Assembly (NCBI GenBank): GCA_019347595.1 | Contig: JAHWLA010000023.1 | Span: 1 to 18,001, forward strand | Reading direction: 5' to 3' | DNA: 18,001 nt | Source: Actinomycetota bacterium | Lineage (GTDB): Bacteria > Actinomycetota > Acidimicrobiia > Acidimicrobiales > JAHWLA01 | Translations under genes and position numbers: made by a program | Shown here: one piece after another, positions 1 to 8,265 of the stretch | How positions within the stretch are numbered: position 1 is the first letter of the stretch | Layout of the letters: every line of letters starts with the position of its first letter | Notes under the pieces: generated by a model | What the model saw: only the letters and a program-made list of their open reading frames with translations | Told to the model about the DNA's origin: nothing | The model's database searches: none

Positions 1-720
1 GGCCGCCTCCACCAGCCTCCCGGCCGAGTCGCCCGGCGGGTTGGTGAAGACCGAGCCTGCGTTCTGCCCGCCGGGCTGGTGCTCGCGTCGCCACCGCACG
101 ATCTCGGCCACCTGTGCCTCGGACGCCACCCGGTCGCCGGGGCGCAGTGCCAGCTCGGCGGTCACCACCACCTGCGTGGGGCGGATGGACGAGCGGCGGT
201 AGCCGTAGTCGAGGTCGGCGCTGTCGAGGGCGATGCGGTGGCCTGCGTCGAGGTCGAACACGTGGGCCCGGCGGACGCAGGCGTGCATGTCGGACCCGTG
301 CCCGCCCGCGTTCATGCGCACGGCGCCGCCGACGGAGCCGGGCACGCCGACGGCCCACTCGAAGCCGGTGAGCCCGGCGGCCGCCGTGCGCCGGGCCAGC
401 ACGGGGAGCGCCACGGCGGCGCCCGCCCGCACCGTGGTCCCGTCGATCTCGATGGCCGCGAAGCCTTCGCCCAGCGCGAGGGCCAGTCCCGAAAAGCCCG
501 CGTCGGCGACCAGCAGGTTCGAGCCCTTGCCCACGACCAGCACCGGCACGCCCGATGCACGCACCGCCTCGGACGCGGCGGCCAGGTCGTCGTCGTCCTG
601 GGCCTCCACGAACAGCGCGGCCGGACCACCCACCCGGTAGGTGGTGAGCGGGCCGAGCGGGACGTCGCGCCGGGCCCGGTCGCCGAGGACGGCCGCGGCA
701 GTGTCGATGATGGTGGTCAT
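1..720 (-). CDS. murB: UDP-N-acetylenolpyruvoylglucosamine reductase MurB (3' end outside window)
   Basis: MurB is the cytoplasmic FAD enzyme that reduces UDP-GlcNAc-enolpyruvate to UDP-MurNAc with NADPH. Reading the minus strand from the ATG at 720 gives 240 uninterrupted codons that run off the left edge, so the C-terminus is missing. Visible family motifs are the FAD-binding GKGSNLLV (about residues 64-71), GVPGSVGGAVRMNAGG (125-140), YRRSS (174-178) and NAGSVFTNPPGDSAGRL (220-236), whose Ser223 is the expected proton donor. The ATG overlaps the murC stop as ATGA, which fixes the start and suggests translational coupling. It is the most distal dcw gene visible; ftsQ, ftsA and ftsZ would be expected further left but are outside the window. 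Confidence 0.95.
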   Translation of the reverse strand, partial: MTTIIDTAAAVLGDRARRDVPLGPLTTYRVGGPAALFVEAQDDDDLAAASEAVRASGVPVLVVGKGSNLLVADAGFSGLALALGEGFAAIEIDGTTVRAGAAVALPVLARRTAAAGLTGFEWAVGVPGSVGGAVRMNAGGHGSDMHACVRRAHVFDLDAGHRIALDSADLDYGYRRSSIRPTQVVVTAELALRPGDRVASEAQVAEIVRWRREHQPGGQNAGSVFTNPPGDSAGRLVEAA

Positions 721-2069
721 CGCAGGAGCTCGTCGGGCAGCGAGGTGAGGTCGCCTGCTCCCAAGGTGAGGCACACGTCGCCCGGCCGCAGCTCGCGCCG
801 CAGGTAGGGCGCCAGGTCGCCCCGGGTGGGCAGGTACGCCGCGCGTTGGTACGGGTGGGCGTCGAGCACGGCGTTGACGATCAACTTGCCCGACACGCCC
901 GGTCGGGGCGCCTCGCCCGAGGCGTAGACGTCGGTGACGACGAGCACGTCGGCGTCGACGAAGGCGTCGGCGAAGTCCTGCCACAGGGCCGCAGTGCGGG
1001 AGAAGCGGTGGGGCTGGAACAGGGCGACCACGCGACGCCACCCGCCGTCGCGGGCGGCGGCCAGGGCGGCGCGCACCTCGGTGGGCAGGTGGGCGTAGTC
1101 GTCGACGAACGTCACCCCCTCGCGCTCGCCTCGGAACTGGAAGCGGCGGGCCACGCCGCCATAGCGGGCCAGAGCGCGGGCGGCGGCGTCGAAGGAGACA
1201 CCGAGCCGCAGCCCCGTGACGACGGCACCGCAGGCGTTGCGGGCGTTGTGCAGCCCGGCGACGGGCAGCGACACCTCGCCCAGGGTGGTGCCCTCGTGCA
1301 CCAGCATGAAGCGGACGCCGGCGCGGCTACGGGTTACGTCGACCATGCGATAGTCGGCATCCTCGGCCGTGCCGTAGGTGACCGCCCCCTCCCCCGCCAA
1401 TTGGGATGCGATGTGGTCGTCGGCGCAGACAACTCGCACGCCGGTTGCCTGGGAGACGAACCGGCCGAAGGCGGCGACCAGCCCGTCGAAGCCGCCGTAG
1501 TGGTCGAGATGGTCGGGCTCGACGTTGGTGACGACGACGGCCTCGGCGCCGAGCTCCAGGAAGGTGCCGTCGCTCTCGTCGGCTTCCACCACGAACCACT
1601 CGCCGTCGTCCCACACCGCGCCGGTGCCGATCTCGTTGACCTCGCCGCCGATGATGAACGACGGCCGCACGCCCGCCTCCACCAGCACGAGGGCGAGCAT
1701 GGACGACGTGGTGGTCTTGCCGTGGGTGCCGGCCACGGCAACGGTGCGGCGGGTGGCGGCGATGGCCGCCAGCGCCTCGGCCCGTCGCAGGACGGCGATG
1801 CCGCGCCGGCGGGCGGCCTCCACCTCGGGGTTGGTGGGCGGGATGGCGGTGGAGATGGTGACGGCGTCGACGTCGCCGACGTGCTCGGCCGCGTGGCCGA
1901 TGTCGACGCGCACACCGAGCGAGCGCAGCCGCTCGAGCCCCGGCGAATCCTTGAGATCGCTGCCCGAGACGGCGTGCCCCATGGCGACGAGGACGGCGGC
2001 GATGGCGCTCATCCCCGCGCCCCCGATGCCGACCACGTGCACCCGCTGCGGCGCCGACAAGTCGATCAC
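717..2069 (-). CDS. murC: UDP-N-acetylmuramate--L-alanine ligase MurC
   Basis: MurC is the ATP-dependent ligase that adds L-Ala to UDP-MurNAc, the first step of stem-peptide synthesis in the cytoplasm. The 450-residue product has the usual family length. It shows the N-terminal Rossmann VHVVGIGGAGMS (about 10-21), the P-loop GTHGKTT (114-120), the EADESDGTF segment (162-170), TNVEPDHLDHYG (181-192), the GLHNARNA segment (272-279) and DDYAHLPTE (323-331). In the last motif most MurC proteins have two histidines (HHPTE) where this one has His-Leu. The start is GTG at 2069, overlapping the murG stop as GTGA. A G-rich Shine-Dalgarno sequence (GGGGGGG) lies just upstream inside the murG tail, and the palindrome at 2085-2138 lies 15 bases upstream of the start codon. 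Confidence 0.96.
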   Translation of the reverse strand: MIDLSAPQRVHVVGIGGAGMSAIAAVLVAMGHAVSGSDLKDSPGLERLRSLGVRVDIGHAAEHVGDVDAVTISTAIPPTNPEVEAARRRGIAVLRRAEALAAIAATRRTVAVAGTHGKTTTSSMLALVLVEAGVRPSFIIGGEVNEIGTGAVWDDGEWFVVEADESDGTFLELGAEAVVVTNVEPDHLDHYGGFDGLVAAFGRFVSQATGVRVVCADDHIASQLAGEGAVTYGTAEDADYRMVDVTRSRAGVRFMLVHEGTTLGEVSLPVAGLHNARNACGAVVTGLRLGVSFDAAARALARYGGVARRFQFRGEREGVTFVDDYAHLPTEVRAALAAARDGGWRRVVALFQPHRFSRTAALWQDFADAFVDADVLVVTDVYASGEAPRPGVSGKLIVNAVLDAHPYQRAAYLPTRGDLAPYLRRELRPGDVCLTLGAGDLTSLPDELLR

Positions 2070-3214
2070 TTCGCCCCCCCTTCACCGTTCTGGTCCGGGA
2101 ATCCCGCCGTATGTTGCGGGATTCCCGGACCAGAACGGCGGCGGGTGTGGCGGTCGACGAGGGCGGCGACGCGGTCGGCGGCGTCGGGCACGCCCACGGA
2201 ACGGGCCGCGGCCCGCATGGTCTCCAGCAGGGCCGGGTCGGCCAACAGCGCCGACAACTCGGCGTCCAACCGCTCGGGCGACAGCTCGGCGTCGGGCACC
2301 AGTACGGCCGCACCCGCTCGCACCAGGGCGCCCGCGTTGTGGGTCTGGTGGTCGCCGGGTGCGCCGGGCAGCGGCACGAGCACGGACGGCACGCCGACGA
2401 CCGCCAGTTCGGCCACCGTGGTGCCCCCGGCGCGCGCCACCACCACGTCGGCCGCCGACAACAGCAACGGCAGCCGCTGCTCGTACTCCACTGGCCGGTG
2501 CCACGGGCCCGTCGGCGTCGACAGCTCGGCCCAGTCGCGGCGGCCGACGACGTGGTACACGACCACGTCGTCACGGCCCGGCACCCACCCGGTCACCGCC
2601 CGGTTGATCGAACGAGCCCCGAGCGACCCGCCGAACACACCCACGACGAGCTTGTCGGCAGGCAGGCCGAGCGCCTCGCGAGCCGCGGCGCGGTCAGGGA
2701 CGGTGCGCACCTCGGGTCGCACGGGATTGCCCGTCACCTCGGCGCGCGGCAGCGGCGTGCCGTCGAACGACACCGCCGCAGCCCGAGCGAAGCGGCCCGC
2801 CAACCGGTTGGCCAAACCGGGAATCGCGTTCTGCTCATGCAGCACGAGCGGCACGCGCAGCACCACGGCAGCAAACGCGCACGGCACCGACGCGTAGCCG
2901 CCCACCGACAGCACGACGGCCGGGCGGCGGCGGGCCACCAGCCACATCCCTCGGCCCATCGCGGCGACCAATCCGACCACCGCGCCGACGTTGTCCCACG
3001 TCAGCCGCCGGGCGATCCCCCGCCCGGGCAGCAAGGTGATCCCGTAGCCCGCCTCGGGCACCAGCGTCGCCTCCAGGCCGCGCGCCGACCCCACGAAGTG
3101 GATCGACGAGGCGGCGTGCCCCCGCGCCACCAGCGCGTCGGCCACGGCGACGGCGGGGAGCACGTGGCCCGCGGTCCCGCCGCCCGCGATCACTGCCCAG
3201 GTGCGTCCCGCCAT
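2066..3214 (-). CDS. murG: UDP-GlcNAc:undecaprenyl-PP-MurNAc-pentapeptide GlcNAc transferase MurG
   Basis: MurG converts lipid I to lipid II on the cytoplasmic face of the membrane (GT28 family). The start is ATG at 3214, overlapping the ftsW stop as ATGA, and gives 382 residues. Motifs seen are GGGTAGHVLPA near the N-terminus (about 11-21), HEQNAIPGLANRLAGRFA, TGNPVRPEV, VFGGSLGARSIN, the UDP-GlcNAc-binding ARAGGTTVAELA and GDHQTHNA. The conserved domain ends around residue 357. The last 24 residues are unusual: residues 359-377 are encoded almost entirely by a perfect inverted repeat (2085-2138) and have no obvious family counterpart. The reading frame runs through the palindrome in phase and ends in a G-rich stretch that also serves as the murC ribosome binding site. 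Confidence 0.95.
   Translation of the reverse strand: MAGRTWAVIAGGGTAGHVLPAVAVADALVARGHAASSIHFVGSARGLEATLVPEAGYGITLLPGRGIARRLTWDNVGAVVGLVAAMGRGMWLVARRRPAVVLSVGGYASVPCAFAAVVLRVPLVLHEQNAIPGLANRLAGRFARAAAVSFDGTPLPRAEVTGNPVRPEVRTVPDRAAAREALGLPADKLVVGVFGGSLGARSINRAVTGWVPGRDDVVVYHVVGRRDWAELSTPTGPWHRPVEYEQRLPLLLSAADVVVARAGGTTVAELAVVGVPSVLVPLPGAPGDHQTHNAGALVRAGAAVLVPDAELSPERLDAELSALLADPALLETMRAAARSVGVPDAADRVAALVDRHTRRRSGPGIPQHTAGFPDQNGEGGAK
2085..2138. repeat. Perfect palindrome (23-base arms, 8-base loop) inside the murG 3' end
   Basis: Arms at 2085-2107 and 2116-2138 are perfect reverse complements separated by CGTATGTT. The outer part of the arm, CGTTCTGGTCCG, is identical to the outer arm of the palindrome at 12387-12438, while the inner part differs on both sides so that pairing is kept. 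The element is translated in frame as MurG residues 359-377. It may be a dispersed REP-like or MITE-like element, or a structured RNA acting at the murG-murC junction. No U-tract follows it on either strand, so it is not a typical intrinsic terminator. Nothing in the window encodes a transposase for it. Confidence 0.85.
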
Positions 3215-4506
3215 CAGTCGCCGGGCCGGGGTTGACGCCCCTGCCGGGCGACGTTGAGCAGCAGCCCCACGGCTGCCATGCAGATCACGAGCGACGACCC
3301 GCCGAACGACACGAACGGGAGCGGTACGCCGGTCACCGGCAGCATGCCGATGACGGCCCCGATGTTGATGAACGCCTGCCCCGCCACCCAGGCGGTCACA
3401 CCCGCTGCCACGAGCGTGCCGAAGCGGTCGGGCGCCCGCACCGCAGCACGGACGCCGAGGAAGGCGAAGCCCACGAACAACCCGATCACCAGCAGGCTCC
3501 CGATGAGCCCCATCTCCTCGCCGATGATGGTGAAGATGAAGTCGGTGTGGGCGTTGGGCAGGAAGCCCCACTTGGCCCGACTGGCCCCGACACCGACCCC
3601 CGTAAGGCCGCCGTCGGCGAGGCCGACGATCGACTGCGCCACCTGGTAGCCGGTGTTGTCGGCGTCGGCCCACGGGTCGAGGAACGACATCATGCGAGCC
3701 CGGCGATACGGCTCCGCCATGCCGAGCACGAACGAGGCCACCACGGCCGTCACCGTCAGCGCCGCCATGTGCTGGAGCGAGGCGCCCGCCACGAACAGCA
3801 GCGCCATGACCATGCACCCGAGAACCAGCGTGGTGCCCATGTCGGGCTGGAGCATGACCAGCATCGCCACCGCGCCGAAGGCCATCAGCGCCGGGCGCAG
3901 CGTCTCCCGGCTGTCGTCGATGCGGTCGGCGCGGCGGGCCAACAGGTCGGCGATGAACAGGAGAACGGCCAGCTTCGACAGCTCCGAGGGCTGGATGCGC
4001 CAACTCCCGACGCCGAGCCACCGACTCGACCCGCTCACGGCGATGCCGACGCCGGGGACCAGCACCAGCACGAGCAGTCCCATGCACCCGGCGAGCAGCG
4101 GGACACGGAAACGTCGCCATGTCTGGTAGTCGACGCGCGACGTGAACAACAGCACCGCCGTGCCGACCGTCAGCCACAGGAGCTGCCGGTTGAAGAACAG
4201 CCACGCCGAGCCGTAGTTGCGCAGCGCGTTGACCGACGACGACGACAGGACCATCACCAGGCCGATCACGCACAGCACGGTCACGACCGCCGCCAGCAGC
4301 ACGTAGCCGGTCGACGTTGCCAACGAGCGCCGGGCGGACTTCGACGCCTCGCCGGTGGCGTCCGCCTTGCGCTTCGGCTTCGGCTTCGCCTTCGGGGCGG
4401 GGGTGTCGTGGCGCGGCGGACGACGGGCGCTGGGGTGCCGCGCCCGGGTGGCGGTGCGGGCCGCCATCGCCCGCTCGTGCGCCTCGCGGTCGATCGTGCG
4501 TGCCAT
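3214..4506 (-). CDS. ftsW: Septal peptidoglycan polymerase FtsW (SEDS family)
   Basis: FtsW is the multi-pass membrane glycosyltransferase that polymerises lipid II at the septum together with the class B PBP FtsI. The 430-residue product has about ten hydrophobic segments after a long cytoplasmic N-terminus (roughly residues 1-65) rich in Ala, Arg, Pro and Lys, including a KPKPKRK run. Family signatures are SSRWLGVGSWRIQPSELSKLA, LQPDMGTTL carrying the expected catalytic Asp, LPNAHTDFIFTIIGEEMG and GVPLPFVSFGGSS. The ATG at 4506 directly abuts the murD stop codon, and the stop overlaps the murG start. RodA is a paralogue with a similar sequence, but the dcw position next to murD and murG supports FtsW. 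Confidence 0.94.
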   Translation of the reverse strand: MARTIDREAHERAMAARTATRARHPSARRPPRHDTPAPKAKPKPKRKADATGEASKSARRSLATSTGYVLLAAVVTVLCVIGLVMVLSSSSVNALRNYGSAWLFFNRQLLWLTVGTAVLLFTSRVDYQTWRRFRVPLLAGCMGLLVLVLVPGVGIAVSGSSRWLGVGSWRIQPSELSKLAVLLFIADLLARRADRIDDSRETLRPALMAFGAVAMLVMLQPDMGTTLVLGCMVMALLFVAGASLQHMAALTVTAVVASFVLGMAEPYRRARMMSFLDPWADADNTGYQVAQSIVGLADGGLTGVGVGASRAKWGFLPNAHTDFIFTIIGEEMGLIGSLLVIGLFVGFAFLGVRAAVRAPDRFGTLVAAGVTAWVAGQAFINIGAVIGMLPVTGVPLPFVSFGGSSLVICMAAVGLLLNVARQGRQPRPGD

Positions 4507-5829
4507 CTACTCGCCCACCTGTTCGAGGACGGCGCGGCGGAAGTCGTCGCCGCGCTCGGCGTAGTTGCGGTACCAGTCGAACGACGCGCACCCGGGCGAC
4601 AACAGCACCACGTCGCCGGGGGCGGCGGCGGCGCGCGCCCGGGTGACGGCGTCGTCCATCGACGTCGCCACGGTCACCGGCGCCACGCCCGCGAAGGCGC
4701 CCGCCACCTCGTCGGCCGCCTCGCCGATGGCGACGACGGCCCGCAGGCGCGGGGCGGCTTGGCGCAGCACGCCGAGGTCGAGCCCCTTGTTCCGCCCGCC
4801 CGCCACGAGCACCACCGAGTCGAACCCCTGCACCGCCGCCAGCACCGAGGCGGGCGTGGTGGCCTTGGAGTCGTCGAAGAACCGCACCCCACCAGCGTCG
4901 CCGACCAGTTCGACGCGATGGGGGAGCCCCCGGAAGTCGACCAGCGCCTTGGCACACGCCTCGGCGTCCGCTCCGGCGGCAACGGCAGCGGCCACGGCCG
5001 CCAACGAGTTCGACAGATCGTGCGGCAGCGACCGAGGCAGGGCGTCCACGTCGACGAGACGGCCGGTCGGCGCCGGCCCGGTCAACGCGCCGTCGACGAC
5101 GCGCCAGTCGGCCTCGGCCCGCACGGCGAAGGTTGTGCAGCGAGCAGGCGCGCCCGCCAGCATCGACAGCACCGTCGGGTCGTCGGCGTTGCCCACGGCG
5201 AGGTCGTCGTCGGTCTGGTTGGCCCAGATGCGGGCCTTGGCCGCCGCGTAGTGCTCGCTCGTGGGGTGCCAGTCGAGATGGTCCTCGGCGAAGTTGAGCC
5301 ACACCGCCACCGAGGGGCGGAAGCGCTCGGTGAACTGGAGCTGGAACGACGACACCTCGGCCACCACCATGTCGACGTCGCGGGCCACCGCCTCCACCAG
5401 CGGGAGGCCGATGTTGCCGCCCGCCACGGCGCGTACGCCCGAGGCGTTGAGCATCTCGGTCACCAGCGTCGTGACCGTGGTTTTGCCGTTCGTCCCCGTC
5501 ACCGCCACCATGGGCACCGTCGCCCGCCGCCACGCCAACTCCACCTCGCTCAGCACGGAGACGCCCGCGGCGGCGGCCGTGCCGTAGACGGGGTGGGCGG
5601 CGGGGACGCCGGGGCTCGGTACAACCAGCGCGGCCCCCTGCACGACGGAAGCGAGTTGCGACGAGCCGGGCGCGGCCAGCAGTTCGACACCGAGCTCCTG
5701 GGCCTCGGCGGCGGCGTCGGGCTGCGGTCGGTCCTCGGTGACGACGACCTCGTAGCCCTCGGCCACGAGCAGTCGGCTCACCGCCCGGCCGGTCACGCCG
5801 AGCCCGACGACGACGGCGCGCTCCCCCAT
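4507..5829 (-). CDS. murD: UDP-N-acetylmuramoyl-L-alanine--D-glutamate ligase MurD
   Basis: MurD is the cytoplasmic ATP-dependent ligase that adds D-Glu to UDP-MurNAc-L-Ala. The 440-residue product has the expected family length. It begins with the Rossmann segment AVVVGLGVTGRAVSRLL (about 5-21) and continues with the P-loop GTNGKTT (112-118), VAEVSSFQLQ, the LNFAEDHLDWHPTSEHYAAAKARI region containing the Lys expected to be carbamylated, LPHRVELVG, and FFDDSKATTP followed by LVAGGRNKG. The ATG at 5829 overlaps the mraY stop as ATGA, and the TAG stop is followed immediately by the ftsW ATG. This order (mraY-murD-ftsW-murG) is the conserved dcw order. Confidence 0.96.
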   Translation of the reverse strand: MGERAVVVGLGVTGRAVSRLLVAEGYEVVVTEDRPQPDAAAEAQELGVELLAAPGSSQLASVVQGAALVVPSPGVPAAHPVYGTAAAAGVSVLSEVELAWRRATVPMVAVTGTNGKTTVTTLVTEMLNASGVRAVAGGNIGLPLVEAVARDVDMVVAEVSSFQLQFTERFRPSVAVWLNFAEDHLDWHPTSEHYAAAKARIWANQTDDDLAVGNADDPTVLSMLAGAPARCTTFAVRAEADWRVVDGALTGPAPTGRLVDVDALPRSLPHDLSNSLAAVAAAVAAGADAEACAKALVDFRGLPHRVELVGDAGGVRFFDDSKATTPASVLAAVQGFDSVVLVAGGRNKGLDLGVLRQAAPRLRAVVAIGEAADEVAGAFAGVAPVTVATSMDDAVTRARAAAAPGDVVLLSPGCASFDWYRNYAERGDDFRRAVLEQVGE

Positions 5830-6863
5830 CAGTCCAGCCGTCCGAGGGAGATGAAGTCGGCGTAGAAGATGCCGAGGGCCAGCGCCGTGCACAGACCCGC
5901 GAGGATCCAGAAGCGGACGATCACCGTCGTCTCCGGCCACCCGGCCAGCTCGAAGTGGTGGTGGATGGGCGCCATGCCGAACACCCGGCGGTGGAAGGCG
6001 CGGAAGCTGACCACCTGGATGATGACCGAGAGCGTCTCCAGTACGTACAGGCCCGCCACCACGGGGAGGAGCAGCTCGAGTTTCATGACCAGGGCCAGGC
6101 CCGCCAGGCCCGCGCCGATCGCCAGCGAGCCGGTGTCGCCCATGAAGATGCGGGCGGGAGCCGCGTTCCACCACAGGAACCCGGCGCACGCGCCGGTGAG
6201 GCTCACCGCGAGGAGGGCGAGATCGAGCGCCTGGCCGATGCCGTAGACGTCGAAGTGGCGGAACTGCCAGAACCCCATGATGGCGAAAGCCGAGAAGGCG
6301 AACGTGGCCGACCCCGCCGCCAGCCCGTCGAGGCCGTCGGTGAGGTTCACGGCGTTGGACGAGCCGATGATGACGAGGATGGCGAACACGATCCATCCCC
6401 AGCCGAGATCGGGCGTGCCCGGGGCGCCGGCGCGGGTGAACGACAGGGCGTGGTCGACGTTGGCCCAGCCGCTGGCGAGCCAGGCGAACGTGCCCGCCAC
6501 GAGGAGCTGACCGGTGAACTTCGCCCGCTTGTTGAGGCCGAGGCTGCGGCGGCGGCGCACCTTGATCCAGTCGTCCGCCATGCCGACGCATGCGGCACCG
6601 ACCACGGCGCCCACGACGAGGATGCCGCCGCGGGTGTAAATCGCCCCCGCTCGCAGGTGGCCGACGAGGTAGCCGATCACCGCGCCGGACACGATCATGA
6701 TCCCGCCCATGGTCGGCGTGCCCGCCTTGGTGATGTGGCCCTGCGGGCCGTCCTCCCGGATCTGCTGGCCGATGCCCTGGGCCTGGAGCCAACGGATGAG
6801 CAGCGGGGTGCCCACCAGCGACACGATGAGGGCGACGCCGCCCGACAGCAGGAGCGCGATCAC
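5829..6863 (-). CDS. mraY: Phospho-N-acetylmuramoyl-pentapeptide transferase MraY
   Basis: MraY transfers phospho-MurNAc-pentapeptide from UDP to undecaprenyl phosphate, making lipid I in the membrane. The 344-residue product is of normal length and strongly hydrophobic. Signature segments are KAGTPTMGGIMI (about 46-57), the Mg-binding MADDWIKVRRRRSLGLNKR (about 95-113), SSNAVNLTDGLDGLA, FMGDTGSLAIG and FGMAPIHHHFE. The start is taken as GTG at 6863 because it overlaps the murE stop as GTGA, and MIALLLSGG is a typical MraY N-terminus. The reading frame stays open far upstream, but that part is the off-frame shadow of murE. murF, which normally precedes mraY, is not here. Confidence 0.95.
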   Translation of the reverse strand: MIALLLSGGVALIVSLVGTPLLIRWLQAQGIGQQIREDGPQGHITKAGTPTMGGIMIVSGAVIGYLVGHLRAGAIYTRGGILVVGAVVGAACVGMADDWIKVRRRRSLGLNKRAKFTGQLLVAGTFAWLASGWANVDHALSFTRAGAPGTPDLGWGWIVFAILVIIGSSNAVNLTDGLDGLAAGSATFAFSAFAIMGFWQFRHFDVYGIGQALDLALLAVSLTGACAGFLWWNAAPARIFMGDTGSLAIGAGLAGLALVMKLELLLPVVAGLYVLETLSVIIQVVSFRAFHRRVFGMAPIHHHFELAGWPETTVIVRFWILAGLCTALALGIFYADFISLGRLD

Positions 6864-8257
6864 GTCACGGCCTCCAACAGCCGGCGGGCCACTTCCCTGT
6901 CGTCGAACGGCACCGTGACCTCGCCGGTCGTCTGTCCCGTCTCGTGGCCCTTGCCTGCGATCACCACGATGTCGCCGGGGCGAGCGGCGCCCAGCGCCAT
7001 GCCGATGGCGGCGGCGCGGTCGGGCTCGACGGTCACCGAGCGGCGCAACGGCACCCCGGTCAGGACCTCGGCGATGATCGCCATGGGGTCCTCGGATCGC
7101 GGGTTGTCGTTGGTGAGGAAGGCGAGGTCCGCCACCTCGGCGGCGACTTGTCCCATCATCGGGCGCTTGGCCCGGTCGCGGTCGCCGCCGCAGCCGAATA
7201 CCACGATCACCCGCGCCTCGGGATCGACGACGGTGCGCGCCGAGCGGAGCACGCGACCGAGCCCGTCCGGGGTGTGGGCGTAGTCGACCACGACGGTGAA
7301 CGGCTGCCCCACGTCGACGGGCTCGAAGCGGCCGGGCACCGCCCGCACGGCGGACAAGCCCGCCGCCACGGCGGACGCCGGCACGTCGAGCAGTGAGGCC
7401 ATGGCCGCCGCACACAAGGCGTTGGCGACGTTGAAATCGCCGCCCAGGTCGAGCTCCACCCGCTCCCCGGACCACGTGAACGAGCTCCCCGTCGTGCGCA
7501 GCTCGAGATCGCCCGCCTCGGCCATCGAGTAGGGACGGAGCCGCACGGGCGAGGCTTCCAGCAGCCGCCTGCCCCACGGGTCGTCGGCGTTGGCGACCCC
7601 CTGGGCGGTGCGCTCCGGCGTGAACAGCGACGCCTTGGCCTCGAAGTACGACTCCATGTCGCCGTGGTAGTCGAGGTGGTCCTGGCTCAGGTTGGTGAAG
7701 CCGACGACCTCGAACCACGTGCCGTCCACCCGGTGCTGCGCCAGAGCGTGGGACGACACCTCCATGGCGACCGCGGCGCGGCCTTCGTCGACGTGGCGGG
7801 CCAGCAGGGCCTGGAGGTCGGGCGCCTCCGGCGTCGTGCGCGCCCCGCCCAACGTCCCGATGACCGCGGTCGGGGTGCCATGGGCTTCGAGCACCGACTG
7901 GAGGAAGTGGGCGACGGTGGTCTTGCCGTTGGTTCCCGTCACGCCCGCCACCCGAAGCCGCCGCGACGGATGCCCGTGGAACGCGGCGGCCACCGGCCCC
8001 ATCGATGCTCGCGTGCTCGCCACCCGCACCTGGGCGGCGTCGACAGGCAGCACTCGTTCGCACAGGAGCGCCACCGCCCCGGCCTGCACGGCGGCGGGCG
8101 CGAAGGCGTGGCCGTCCGAGGTCGAGCCGGTCACGCAGCAGAAGAGGGAGCCGGGGACGACCTGGCGCGAGTCGTGCGTGACCGAGCGGATGTCGACCGT
8201 CACGTCACCACGTCGCTCCAGCACGTCCACGCCACCGAGGAGGGAAGCGAGTTGCAC
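6860..8257 (-). CDS. murE: UDP-MurNAc-L-Ala-D-Glu--meso-diaminopimelate ligase MurE
   Basis: MurE adds the third stem residue to UDP-MurNAc-L-Ala-D-Glu. The 465-residue product shows the N-terminal DSRQVVPGSLFCC segment, P-loop GTNGKTT (108-114), MEVSSHAL (165-172), TNLSQDHLDYHGDMESYFEAK with the presumed carbamylated Lys208, the VVDYAHTPD segment (323-331), FGCGGDRDRAKRP, and DNPRSEDP (384-391). DNPR is the accepted signature for meso-diaminopimelate rather than lysine specificity, so the wall is predicted to be DAP-type. The start is GTG at 8257, eight bases after the ftsI stop, with an AGGG Shine-Dalgarno-like stretch in the gap. It is MurE rather than MurF because of the DNPR motif and the family-typical N-terminus. 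Confidence 0.96.
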   Translation of the reverse strand: MQLASLLGGVDVLERRGDVTVDIRSVTHDSRQVVPGSLFCCVTGSTSDGHAFAPAAVQAGAVALLCERVLPVDAAQVRVASTRASMGPVAAAFHGHPSRRLRVAGVTGTNGKTTVAHFLQSVLEAHGTPTAVIGTLGGARTTPEAPDLQALLARHVDEGRAAVAMEVSSHALAQHRVDGTWFEVVGFTNLSQDHLDYHGDMESYFEAKASLFTPERTAQGVANADDPWGRRLLEASPVRLRPYSMAEAGDLELRTTGSSFTWSGERVELDLGGDFNVANALCAAAMASLLDVPASAVAAGLSAVRAVPGRFEPVDVGQPFTVVVDYAHTPDGLGRVLRSARTVVDPEARVIVVFGCGGDRDRAKRPMMGQVAAEVADLAFLTNDNPRSEDPMAIIAEVLTGVPLRRSVTVEPDRAAAIGMALGAARPGDIVVIAGKGHETGQTTGEVTVPFDDREVARRLLEAVT

Positions 8258-8265
8258 TGGTCGCC

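Noticed and set aside
846..5865. Long plus-strand open frames of 683 and 877 codons opposite murC, murG, ftsW and murD
   Set aside because: They are antisense shadows produced by very high third-position GC. Their translations are low-complexity (His, Gly, Arg, Asp-rich) with no family motifs, while the minus strand carries unmistakable dcw genes.
5829..8063. Apparent 744-residue protein fused to the front of MraY
   Set aside because: The upstream part is murE read in the wrong frame. The GTG at 6863 gives a normal-length MraY and a GTGA overlap.
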